DNA from: Clostridia bacterium | GTDB taxonomy: Bacteria > Bacillota > Clostridia > Oscillospirales > CAG-272 | Reading direction: 5' to 3' | Assembly (NCBI GenBank): GCA_017958845.1 | Contig: JAGDBW010000037.1 | Location: 1-7,347 of the forward strand | Length of the DNA stretch: 7,347 nucleotides | Part shown: in pieces, positions 1 through 5,691 of the stretch | How positions within the stretch are numbered: position 1 is the first letter of the stretch | Layout of the letters: each line of letters begins with the position of its first letter | Notes under the pieces: model-generated | Told to the model about the DNA's origin: nothing | The model's input: the letters and a program-made list of their open reading frames with translations, nothing else | Databases searched by the model: none | Translations under genes and position numbers: made by a program

Positions 1-290
1 AGGGTCGCGACCGCCGCCATCCAGAAGATCGCGCCCGCGCCGCCGACCGCGACGGCCAGCGCCACCCCCGCGATGTTCCCCACCCCGAGCGTGCCGCCCA
101 GCGCCATGCACAGAGCGCGGAACGTCTCGCCGCGCGCGCTCCGCTCACATCGCCAAAGACGCAGGACGTCGCGCGGCCGCGTCCACAGACGCCGCCCCGG
201 TCCGCACCAGAGGAACGCCCCCGCGCCGATCAAGAGAAAAGTGACGGCCGGCCCCGCCGCCCATCGGTTGATCCATTCCGCCGCGCGCAT
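1..290 (-). CDS. AGCS-family sodium:alanine/glycine symporter, N-terminal fragment (runs off window)
   Basis: This is the first 96 residues of an amino acid carrier protein of the alanine/glycine:cation symporter family, integral membrane proteins that import alanine or glycine with Na+. The gene starts at the ATG at 290-288 and is still open at base 1, so most of the roughly 450-residue family length lies outside the window. A first hydrophobic helix spans about residues 13-29. The family signature around the second helix is clear: ETFRALCMALGGTLGVGNIAG (within residues 55-75), then GGAGAIFWM (83-91), matching the usual [29 protein letters not shown] pattern. An AGAAAGGG-like ribosome binding site lies about 7 bases upstream. 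Two terminators separate it from the upstream lipoprotein gene, so it is probably its own unit, although no clear promoter is visible in the 110-base leader. No riboswitch was recognised. Confidence 0.88.
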   Translation of the reverse strand, partial: MRAAEWINRWAAGPAVTFLLIGAGAFLWCGPGRRLWTRPRDVLRLWRCERSARGETFRALCMALGGTLGVGNIAGVALAVAVGGAGAIFWMAAVAT

Positions 291-401
291 CTTTCGCCCT
301 TTCTCCCGCCGCCGACGGGCGTCGCCGCCCGGGCGCGGCCGGTTGGTCTTTTTTTGTTTTTCTTTCCTTTCACCTTATGCGCCGCGCGCCGCCCGTACCA
401 C

Positions 402-427
402 AAAAAACGCCCCGCATCTGCGGGGCG
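402..427 (-). terminator. Intrinsic terminator between lipoprotein gene and AGCS gene
   Basis: A perfect 9-bp inverted repeat (CGCCCCGCA at 408-416, TGCGGGGCG at 419-427) has six A residues on the plus strand at 402-407. Read on the minus strand this is a GC-rich hairpin followed by TTTTTT. It is the second of two terminators after the lipoprotein gene. It could act as a backup terminator or, less likely, as an attenuator ahead of the symporter gene. Confidence 0.75.
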
Positions 428-488
428 GACGCTGTGCGGGCGGGGCGGACAGGAGGCGCGTCAGGCAAAAACGGTCGTCCGGAAAAAC

Positions 489-519
489 AAAAAAAGAGCC
501 GGACGTTTTTGTCCGGCTC
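489..519 (-). terminator. Intrinsic terminator of the fakA-lipoprotein transcript
   Basis: On the minus strand GAGCCGGAC (519-511) pairs with GTCCGGCTC (504-496) across a six-base loop and is followed by seven T residues (495-489). It starts 23 bases after the stop codon of the lipoprotein gene, the usual place for the end of a transcript. Confidence 0.88.
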
Positions 520-541
520 CCGGCGGCGTCGGACGCCGGGA

Positions 542-1132
542 TCAATCGAACGGATACCACGCGGAAAAATACGTGTCGAGGAACAGCGACCAGTCGGCGA
601 GGGTCTCCTTCAGCCGGTCGGCCTCCTTGCCGTTCGTGTAGATCCCGAAAAACGCGACGAGGCGTTTTTGGTCATGGAAGACCACCCGCTTGAACGCGGT
701 CGGATAATCGTCGCCGTGGTAGCTCTCGCTTTTGTCCCTCGCGCCGTAAAAGTCGTAGAAGAGATAGCCTCCGTACTCCATCGGCGGCTCGTCGCCGAAG
801 CATCTGCATCTGCCCGTACAGTAGGCCTTTGCCTGCCGGTACGCTTCGTCGTCGGCATAGACGAACCAGTACAGCGCGCGGTCCAGGACGTTGCGGCAAT
901 AACCGGTTTCGTCATAACTGTAAAAATAGTCGTATCCGGCGCAGGAAAAATCGTCTCTGAACGGCTTCATATCGCCGAAACAGTCGATCTCAAACGGAGA
1001 GTTGTAATCTCCGTAGTAGCGGACGTTTCCGAAGCCGTGCGCGTTGTAATGGTAGGGTATCCCGCAGGAGCACAGAGGCGAGAGGGCGAGGGAAAGCAGG
1101 ATCGGTATCAGCAGACGGAGGATCCTTTTCAT
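542..1132 (-). CDS. Hypothetical Tyr/Cys-rich secreted lipoprotein, 196 aa
   Basis: I do not recognise this family. The start is well supported: AAAGGAG sits 5 bases before the ATG at 1132. The N-terminus has two basic residues and a hydrophobic stretch (residues 4-20) ending in L-C-S-C. This fits a lipobox with Cys23 as the modified residue, so the mature protein would be anchored on the outer face of the membrane. The mature part is rich in Tyr, Phe and Asp and holds Cys51, 64, 79, 105, 109 and 111. The last three form C-x3-C-x-C. The tetrapeptide CFGD occurs twice (51-54 and 111-114). The coding DNA looks less GC-rich than its neighbours. The gene follows fakA after 106 bases with no minus-strand terminator between them, so it may be co-transcribed with it. 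The tight terminator downstream supports it as a real gene. Function is unknown. Confidence 0.8.
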   Translation of the reverse strand: MKRILRLLIPILLSLALSPLCSCGIPYHYNAHGFGNVRYYGDYNSPFEIDCFGDMKPFRDDFSCAGYDYFYSYDETGYCRNVLDRALYWFVYADDEAYRQAKAYCTGRCRCFGDEPPMEYGGYLFYDFYGARDKSESYHGDDYPTAFKRVVFHDQKRLVAFFGIYTNGKEADRLKETLADWSLFLDTYFSAWYPFD

Positions 1133-1174
1133 ACGTGCTCCTTTCGCTTTTTCGCGCCGTCGCGGAACGGGCTG

Positions 1175-1210
1175 CCCGCCCGGCTCGCGGGGAGCGGCGG
1201 GGGGTTTTTT
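1175..1210 (+). terminator. Possible plus-strand (antisense) terminator-like hairpin
   Basis: CCCGCC (1175-1180) pairs with GGCGGG (1196-1201) and GCTC (1183-1186) with GAGC (1192-1195), leaving a two-base bulge. GGG and six T residues follow (1202-1210). The T-run is only on the plus strand, where no gene is visible upstream, so it would end antisense transcripts from the fakA side. On the minus strand it is just a hairpin in the fakA-lipoprotein spacer. It could be incidental in such GC-rich DNA. Confidence 0.35.
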
Positions 1211-1238
1211 GTCTTTTCGGCTTTTCGGGCCGGTTTCG

Positions 1239-2900
1239 TTATTGGAAGATGAAGATGAAGGGGTACACGTCCTGGCCGCCGTCGATGGTGTAGAGCTCCA
1301 GCGCGGGGCAGACGCGGCGCACGGTCTCGGTCATGGCCGAGCTCCCCGCCTCGGTCGCCTCGGCGCCGCAGAGCAGGATGCACACGCTCTTGCCGGTCAG
1401 GTCCAGCTGTCCCAGCATCCGCTCGGCACAGCCGAGCGCGTCGGGGGCGGCGCAGAGGATCTGCTTTTCACAGACGGCGATGACGTCGCCGGCCCGGACC
1501 GACACGCCCGAGAGGTGACTCTCGCGGACGGCCGGACAGAGCGACACCGTCTCCACCCCCTGCATGGCGTCCCGCATCTGCGCAAACACGACGTCGACGG
1601 AGCCGGCCTCGGGGTCGAACATGGAGAGCGCCGCGTAGCCGTCGCCGAGCGTCCTGCTCGGCAGGACCAGCACCTCCGCCCCCTCCCAGAGGCGGGCGGC
1701 CTGCTCGGCGGCGAGGATGACGTTTCCGTTGTTGGGCAGGACGATGAGCACCTCCGCGTTGACGCGGGCGAACGCGTGCAAAAAGTCGTCGGAAGAAGGG
1801 TTGTTGGTCTGTCCGCCCTCCACGATCTCGTCCGCGCCGAGCTGACGGAAGGTCTCGCACACGCCCGCGCCGCTCGCGACGGCGACGATCCCGATCTGTT
1901 TGGGCGGGGCGGCGGGTTTTGGCTGTTGGTCCCCGGAGGGGCGGGCAAAGACGCTCTCGCTGTGCTGGAGCATCATGTTTTCGATCTTGACGGTCAGAAA
2001 CTCGCCGAACCGCTGGCAATAGTCGAGCACCCGGCCGGGCGTCCTGGTGTGGACGTGGATCTTGACGACGGTGCCGGTGCGAAAGGCGACGATGGAGTCG
2101 CCGACGCCCGACAAAAAGTCGGTCAGGGCCTCCGTGTCAAAGCGCTCGGGGTCGCCTTTGTCGCTGCGGAGCCGCAGCAGGACCTCGGTGCAATAGCCGA
2201 AGAGCATCTCGGTATCGGGTCCGAACTTGTCGAGGTCGACGGCGGCGGCGGCCGGAGCCGGGACGAAGTCGTCCCGGACGGTCTCTCCGTGCAGGACCCG
2301 CTCCATGCCGTCCAGCACGTAGTCGTAGCCGACGCCGCCGCTGTCCAGCACGCCTGCTTCTTTGAGTACGGGCAAGAGGTCCGGGGTGCGGGTCAGCGAC
2401 GCGCGCAGCTCCCGGTGATAGTCGGCAAAGAAATCCTCGACAGTGCTCTCGTCGGTCAGGTGCGAGGCGGCGTAGGCGGCGGCCTCGCGCGCGACGGTCA
2501 GAATGGTCCCCTCGGTGGGGGTCATGACGGCCCGGTAGGCCTTTTCGACCCCGCGGTCAAAGGCCGCCGACAGCTGGCGCACGTCGGCCGTCTCCAGCCC
2601 CGACAGCCCCTCGGCCATGCCGGCAAAGAGCTGGGAGAGGATGACGCCAGAGTTGCCTCTTGCGCCGAGCAGCATCCCGCCGGCGAGGCGCTCGGACACC
2701 TCGTCCAGCCGCTCGGACGGACGGTCCGAGAGCGCGTGGACGCCCGCCTCGAGGGTCATGCTCATGTTGTCTCCCGTGTCGCCGTCGGGGATGGGAAACA
2801 CGTTCATATCGTTGATCTGCGCGGCGTTGGCACGCAGTCGCGCGGCGCCTCCGCGCACCATATCGGCAAAGAGCGCGCCGCTGACAAGCTGACTGTTCAT
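1239..2900 (-). CDS. fakA: Fatty acid kinase subunit FakA (YloV/DAK2-domain family), 553 aa
   Basis: FakA is a cytoplasmic kinase that uses ATP to phosphorylate fatty acids presented by a FakB (DegV-family) protein. The acyl-phosphate enters phospholipid synthesis. The length matches B. subtilis YloV. The N-terminal DhaL/DAK2 domain (about 8-200) shows NVFPIPDGDTGDNM (33-46) with Asp39 and Asp41 for Mg-nucleotide binding, LGARGNSGVILSQ (78-90) and EAGVLDSGG (181-189). The middle domain has GYCTEVLLR (Cys237) and KIHVHT (His282, His284), the positions of a Cys-His-His metal site in this family as I recall. The C-terminal FakA_C part carries NNPSSDDFLHAF (366-377), VLPNNGNVILAAEQAA (388-403) and LPSRTLGDGYAALSMFDP (413-430). 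One oddity is PDGDTGDNM, where most relatives have PDGDTGTNM. AAAGGA lies about 11 bases before the ATG, slightly far. The DegV gene ends 72 bases upstream, supporting a kinase/carrier pair. The usual YloU/Asp23 neighbour is absent. Confidence 0.93.
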   Translation of the reverse strand: MNSQLVSGALFADMVRGGAARLRANAAQINDMNVFPIPDGDTGDNMSMTLEAGVHALSDRPSERLDEVSERLAGGMLLGARGNSGVILSQLFAGMAEGLSGLETADVRQLSAAFDRGVEKAYRAVMTPTEGTILTVAREAAAYAASHLTDESTVEDFFADYHRELRASLTRTPDLLPVLKEAGVLDSGGVGYDYVLDGMERVLHGETVRDDFVPAPAAAAVDLDKFGPDTEMLFGYCTEVLLRLRSDKGDPERFDTEALTDFLSGVGDSIVAFRTGTVVKIHVHTRTPGRVLDYCQRFGEFLTVKIENMMLQHSESVFARPSGDQQPKPAAPPKQIGIVAVASGAGVCETFRQLGADEIVEGGQTNNPSSDDFLHAFARVNAEVLIVLPNNGNVILAAEQAARLWEGAEVLVLPSRTLGDGYAALSMFDPEAGSVDVVFAQMRDAMQGVETVSLCPAVRESHLSGVSVRAGDVIAVCEKQILCAAPDALGCAERMLGQLDLTGKSVCILLCGAEATEAGSSAMTETVRRVCPALELYTIDGGQDVYPFIFIFQ

Positions 2901-2972
2901 AGGTCGGGATTTCCTTTCGGAAAAGATGGTGGTTTTTGATACATGCGGAAAAGCGGAACGGCAGGAGGCGTC

Positions 2973-3851
2973 TCAGCGCGGGAGCTCCCCCGCGTAGCCG
3001 AACACGGCCACGGCCCCGGGTCCGACGATGGAACCCGCGACGGGTCCGACGGACTGCACGCGCACGGTCGCCGACGGCAGCCGCTGACGCAGCATGGCCG
3101 CGACGGCCTCCGCCTCCCTCTCGCAGTCGGCGTGAGCGACGTAAAACGTCCCGGTCGTGCCCGGCTCGACGGCCTGCGCCGTCCGACGCACCAGCGCCTG
3201 CAGAGCGCTCACGCGTCTCCTGACCGTCTCGGCGACGCACGGGCGGCCGTGCGGATCGGCGACGAGGATCGGCCGGCGGTCGAGCAGCGCGCCCCAAAAA
3301 GCGCGCGCCGCTCCGACGTGTCCCGCGCGGAGCAGGTAGCGGTATTTGTCGGTCGTAACAAACTGAAAAAAGCGATCGCGGTTTTCTTCGATGTAGTCCG
3401 CCGTCTGGTCGAGCGACTTTTCCTTTTCGCGCAGGAGGGCCGCCGCGACGGCGATCATCCCCTCCCCGAGGCCGACGTGCAGACTGTCCACGCAGCGGAT
3501 GGTGACGGACGGATGGTCGTCCATGACGGCGCGGGCGACGCGGACAGCGACGGAATAGGAGTCGCAGAGAGCGCCGCTGCAGCCGATATACAGCACGTCG
3601 ATATCGGCTCCGGCGCATTTTTCAAAGCGGCGGCGAAACTCGTCCTCCGGCACCGGGGAGACGGCGACGCGCCTGCCCCCTCTCAGCGCGGCATAGTATT
3701 GGCGGGCGGACTCCCCGCCCCAGTCGAGGTCGGCGGGGACGTCATGTCCCTGCCACGACAGACGCATGGCGCAGTACTCGACGTTGTACGCGGACCGGAG
3801 GTCCTCTCCGAGGTCCGAGGCGGAATCGGTGATGATCTGGTAGGATCGCAT
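2973..3851 (-). CDS. Divergent DegV-family protein, probable FakB-type fatty-acid-binding partner, 292 aa
   Basis: DegV/FakB proteins bind one fatty acid in the cytoplasm and present it to FakA. The N-terminal signature is intact (IITDSASDL, 6-14). Other family landmarks are DVLYIGCSGALCDSYSVAV (85-103), RCVDSLHVGLGEG (119-131, the usual VVDS-x-x-S-x-G-x-G region), KYRYLLRAGHVGAA (169-182), GALLDRRPILVADPHGRP (187-204) and VGPVAGSIVGPGA (268-280). Several usually conserved spots differ. The common TSQPSPEEF is AVSPVPEDEF (63-72), the SGLSGTYQSA-like loop is changed, and the His of G-x-H-x-GPG is Ile275. The fold is clear, but the ligand or activity may differ from classic FakB. The ATG at 3851 follows AAAGGAG by 11 bases. 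The longer upstream reading has no family similarity. The gene lies between the ACP-like/HdeD gene (86-base gap) and fakA (72-base gap), apparently in one operon. Confidence 0.87.
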   Translation of the reverse strand: MRSYQIITDSASDLGEDLRSAYNVEYCAMRLSWQGHDVPADLDWGGESARQYYAALRGGRRVAVSPVPEDEFRRRFEKCAGADIDVLYIGCSGALCDSYSVAVRVARAVMDDHPSVTIRCVDSLHVGLGEGMIAVAAALLREKEKSLDQTADYIEENRDRFFQFVTTDKYRYLLRAGHVGAARAFWGALLDRRPILVADPHGRPCVAETVRRRVSALQALVRRTAQAVEPGTTGTFYVAHADCEREAEAVAAMLRQRLPSATVRVQSVGPVAGSIVGPGAVAVFGYAGELPR

Positions 3852-3937
3852 GAAGAAGGTCTCTCCTTTGGTCGGCGGGCGCTGCGCGTCCCGTTTTCGG
3901 CGGCGGGGCGCGGGACGGGCGGGCCGGGGTGGTGGGT

Positions 3938-4828
3938 CTATCGTTCTCGGTCGATCAGGTCGGCGCGGATGCGCACGGTGTAGAGGGTGTTCCAGACGTT
4001 TTCGATCCCGTCCAGCGCCAGCGCGACGCCCAGCAGATAGTCGGCTTTGTGCCCTTCGTTGCGGCCGCAGAAGATGAGCAGAAAAGACGTGACGGCCACC
4101 GTGACCACCGCGATGGCCGTACCGAGCAGCACCGACCACCGGCGCAGGCCGAAACGGCGGGCCTCGACGGCGGTCTGGAGCTTGATGAGTCCGTCGATCA
4201 GCACGTAGACGCACACGCCGTAGAGGAACACCACGCCCTGCCGGTCGGGCAGAAAGTAGCAGAGCACCCCGAAGATGGCCGAAAAGGCGCCGAAAGCCAG
4301 GTCGTACTGGAAGGCCAGACGATAGAGGTCGTTGGAAAAATAGCCGAAAAGCGACGTAAAGCCCACCAGAACGAACACCGAGCTGACCACCCAGCGCACC
4401 GCGTCGCCGAGATGCGGCCAGCCGATGACGAACACACCCGCCAGCAGCATCAGCACGGAGGCGGCGATGTGCTGCGTCTTGGCGCGGAGGACCTGCTTTT
4501 CGTTGACGGGGTCGGAGGTCGGCTCATGCAGGGGGTCGTCCTCAAAGTCAAAGAGCGGCGGACGCGCGGTCCGCTCGGCGCGGGCGGGTTGTCTCCTGGT
4601 CTGGGCGACGCGGGCGATCCACGCGCCGACGGTCTGCGGCACGGGGTCGGGCGCGACGCCGAAGCGGGCCGAGAGCACCTCCGACAAAAGCCGCACCTGA
4701 CGCGGGTCCAGCCCGAGGTCGTCCGTCAGCGACGTCTCGGGGGCGATCCCGGCCACGTCCGCTTCGGGCTTGACGTCCGTGATCGCGCGGGCGATCTCCT
4801 GTAAGATCTCAAAACGGTCTGCCGTCAT
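3938..4828 (-). CDS. Membrane protein with N-terminal ACP-like domain (no phosphopantetheine serine) and HdeD/DUF308-like membrane domain, 296 aa
   Basis: Two modules are visible. Residues 1-75 read like an acyl carrier protein: a first helix, then IAPETSLTDDLGLD (28-41), helix RQVRLLSEVLSARFG (43-57) and a closing TVGAWIARV (66-74). The ACP attachment motif LG-x-DSL is LGLDPR here, so Pro42 takes the place of the serine that would carry 4'-phosphopantetheine, and the domain should not be a normal carrier. A charged, proline-rich linker (76-118) follows. Six hydrophobic segments then appear at about 119-138, 144-163, 171-193, 198-220, 231-253 and 263-285, in the HdeD/DUF308 arrangement. The molecular role is unknown. 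The ATG at 4828 is chosen because AAAGGA lies 7 bases upstream and the ACP-like fold starts there. An in-frame TTG at 4903 adds 25 unconserved residues and lacks a ribosome binding site. The gene lies between tetR and the DegV/FakA pair, suggesting a link to fatty acid handling (inference). Confidence 0.83.
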   Translation of the reverse strand: MTADRFEILQEIARAITDVKPEADVAGIAPETSLTDDLGLDPRQVRLLSEVLSARFGVAPDPVPQTVGAWIARVAQTRRQPARAERTARPPLFDFEDDPLHEPTSDPVNEKQVLRAKTQHIAASVLMLLAGVFVIGWPHLGDAVRWVVSSVFVLVGFTSLFGYFSNDLYRLAFQYDLAFGAFSAIFGVLCYFLPDRQGVVFLYGVCVYVLIDGLIKLQTAVEARRFGLRRWSVLLGTAIAVVTVAVTSFLLIFCGRNEGHKADYLLGVALALDGIENVWNTLYTVRIRADLIDRER

Positions 4829-4887
4829 GTGCGTATCCTTTCCGGACGGGTGCGCCGCGCGTCCGCGCGTTCTCGCGTCTCCGTCAC
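4825..4887 (-). CDS. Possible 20-codon leader ORF overlapping the start of the ACP-like/HdeD gene
   Basis: On the minus strand a GGAGG box (4898-4894) sits 6 bases before a GTG (4887-4885). This opens an Arg-rich 20-codon reading frame that ends in a TGA sharing ATGA with the ATG of the next gene. That arrangement would allow translational coupling or upstream-ORF control. The peptide (VTETRERADARRTRPERIRT) has no recognisable features, and Arg-richness is common in chance frames of GC-rich DNA, so it may not be translated. Confidence 0.3.
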   Translation of the reverse strand: MTETRERADARRTRPERIRT

Positions 4888-4940
4888 GTATATCCTCCCG
4901 CAAAGTCGGCCGCGGGGGGATGGTCAGTTGTGCCTTTTTG

Positions 4941-4974
4941 TCCGAAAAACGGACGGTTTGTCCTCTTTGTCCGT
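4941..4974 (-). promoter_or_regulatory. CGGACAAA repeat cluster and 15-bp palindrome after tetR; possible operator or weak terminator
   Basis: Immediately after the tetR stop, the minus strand carries three CGGACAAA-like repeats (CGGACAAA, AGGACAAA, CGGACAAA), plus the palindrome GTCCG-TTTTT-CGGAC. ACGGAC (4974-4969) can also pair with GTCCGT (4954-4949), followed by a T-run, giving a weak terminator. Its position between a TetR gene and the first structural gene makes it a candidate operator. Which role applies cannot be decided from one sequence. Confidence 0.4.
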
Positions 4975-5549
4975 CAGGGGGAGGTCTCGGGGCGGCGGGT
5001 CGCGTGCTCCAGGATGGGCCGCGCGCTGCCCTCGAGCAGCCGGATCAGCCGCGCGACCGTGAAGGCGGCGGATTCTTTCATCCCGCCACGGATCCACTCG
5101 GTCAGGATCCCGATCACGCCCTTTTGGTAAAAGCGGCTGATCAGCTCCCGGTCGCCCTCGTCCACGCCGAGGGGCGCGGCGGCGCGGCGGATCGCGTCGT
5201 CCACGGCCCGCCCCACCGAGGGGGTGAAAAAGCGGTCGTAGCCGTCGTGGGCGACCGAGGCGTACATGTTGAGCACCGCGGAGCGGTGATCGCGCAAAAA
5301 GCCGACGATCCCGTCAAAATACGCGCGGCGGGCTTCCGCGCTCCCGTCGGCGAGCAGCCGGCGGGTCTCCTCCTCAAAGAGAAAGACCTCCTCGGCGACG
5401 TTGTAGATATCTTTGAAATAATAATAAAAGGTATTTCGGTTGATACGGCAGGCGTCCACGACGTCCTTGACCGTGATGCGGGCGAGCTGCCTGCGGGCAG
5501 CCAGTTTCAAAAACGCCTCGACGATCGCCTGCTTGGTAAACGACGGCAT
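4974..5549 (-). CDS. TetR/AcrR-family transcriptional regulator (DhaS-like), 191 aa
   Basis: This is a DNA-binding regulator with an N-terminal TetR helix-turn-helix. After the first helix (TKQAIVEAFLKLAARR, 5-20) comes ITVKDVVDACRINRNTFYYYFKDI (25-48), the standard TetR recognition region. It resembles the branch that includes the dihydroxyacetone kinase regulator DhaS. The C-terminal half (about 75-175) is helical and would bind a ligand or form the dimer. The ligand is unknown. The start is the ATG at 5549, preceded by GGGAGGAGG with a 7-base gap. An upstream extension to 5636 would read through the leader hairpins and is rejected. The gene has its own consensus promoter (5655-5683) with a terminator-like hairpin in the leader. 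It lies 145 bases before the ACP-like/HdeD gene in the same direction, so it may control that gene and itself. By position a fatty acid or acyl-CoA effector is possible, but this is inference. Confidence 0.9.
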   Translation of the reverse strand: MPSFTKQAIVEAFLKLAARRQLARITVKDVVDACRINRNTFYYYFKDIYNVAEEVFLFEEETRRLLADGSAEARRAYFDGIVGFLRDHRSAVLNMYASVAHDGYDRFFTPSVGRAVDDAIRRAAAPLGVDEGDRELISRFYQKGVIGILTEWIRGGMKESAAFTVARLIRLLEGSARPILEHATRRPETSP

Positions 5550-5565
5550 CCCGCTGCCTCCTCCC

Positions 5566-5586
5566 GCCGGCTCGACCGGCTTTTTT
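5566..5586 (+). terminator. Hairpin with plus-strand T-run upstream of tetR
   Basis: GCCGG (5566-5570) pairs with CCGGC (5576-5580) around CTCGA, followed on the plus strand by six T residues (5581-5586). It could end transcripts running antisense to tetR. On the minus-strand mRNA it is a short hairpin directly before the strong Shine-Dalgarno sequence, where it might affect translation. Confidence 0.4.
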
Positions 5587-5598
5587 CGGCTATCTAAC

Positions 5599-5623
5599 AA
5601 AAAGCCGCGCCCGTGGGCGCAGC
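5599..5623 (-). terminator. Terminator or attenuator hairpin in the tetR leader
   Basis: On the minus strand GCTGCGCCC pairs with GGGCGCGGC (about 8 bp with a four-base CACG loop and one G-T pair), followed by TTTTTG (5603-5598). It lies about 70 bases after the DUF4830 stop. It also lies downstream of the 5655-5683 promoter and upstream of tetR. It may end the DUF4830 transcript, attenuate tetR, or define a short RNA of about 50 bases. Confidence 0.7.
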
Positions 5624-5654
5624 TCCGTTGCGGCACGTGCCTCTCGGTACGGCC

Positions 5655-5683
5655 ATTATATCACAGGCGCGGCAAAAAAGCAA
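5655..5683 (-). promoter_or_regulatory. Sigma-A promoter for tetR leader
   Basis: On the minus strand TTGCTT (5683-5678) and a perfect TATAAT (5660-5655) are 17 bases apart. TG one base before the -10 box makes it an extended type. Transcription should start near 5648, giving a leader of about 100 bases to the tetR ATG that includes the 5599-5623 hairpin. Confidence 0.8.
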
Positions 5684-5691
5684 ATCCCCCT

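Noticed and set aside
291..401. A glycine riboswitch before the AGCS gene
   Set aside because: No glycine aptamer core could be recognised in the 110-base leader, which is short for the usual two-aptamer form.
1209..2939. A 576-codon open frame on the plus strand opposite fakA
   Set aside because: It is antisense to a gene with full family signatures. Long antisense frames are expected in DNA this GC-rich, and its translation shows no family motif.
2973..4214. A start for the DegV protein far upstream at 4214
   Set aside because: The extra 121 residues are out-of-frame reading of the upstream gene. The ribosome site and the ITDS signature fix the start at 3851.
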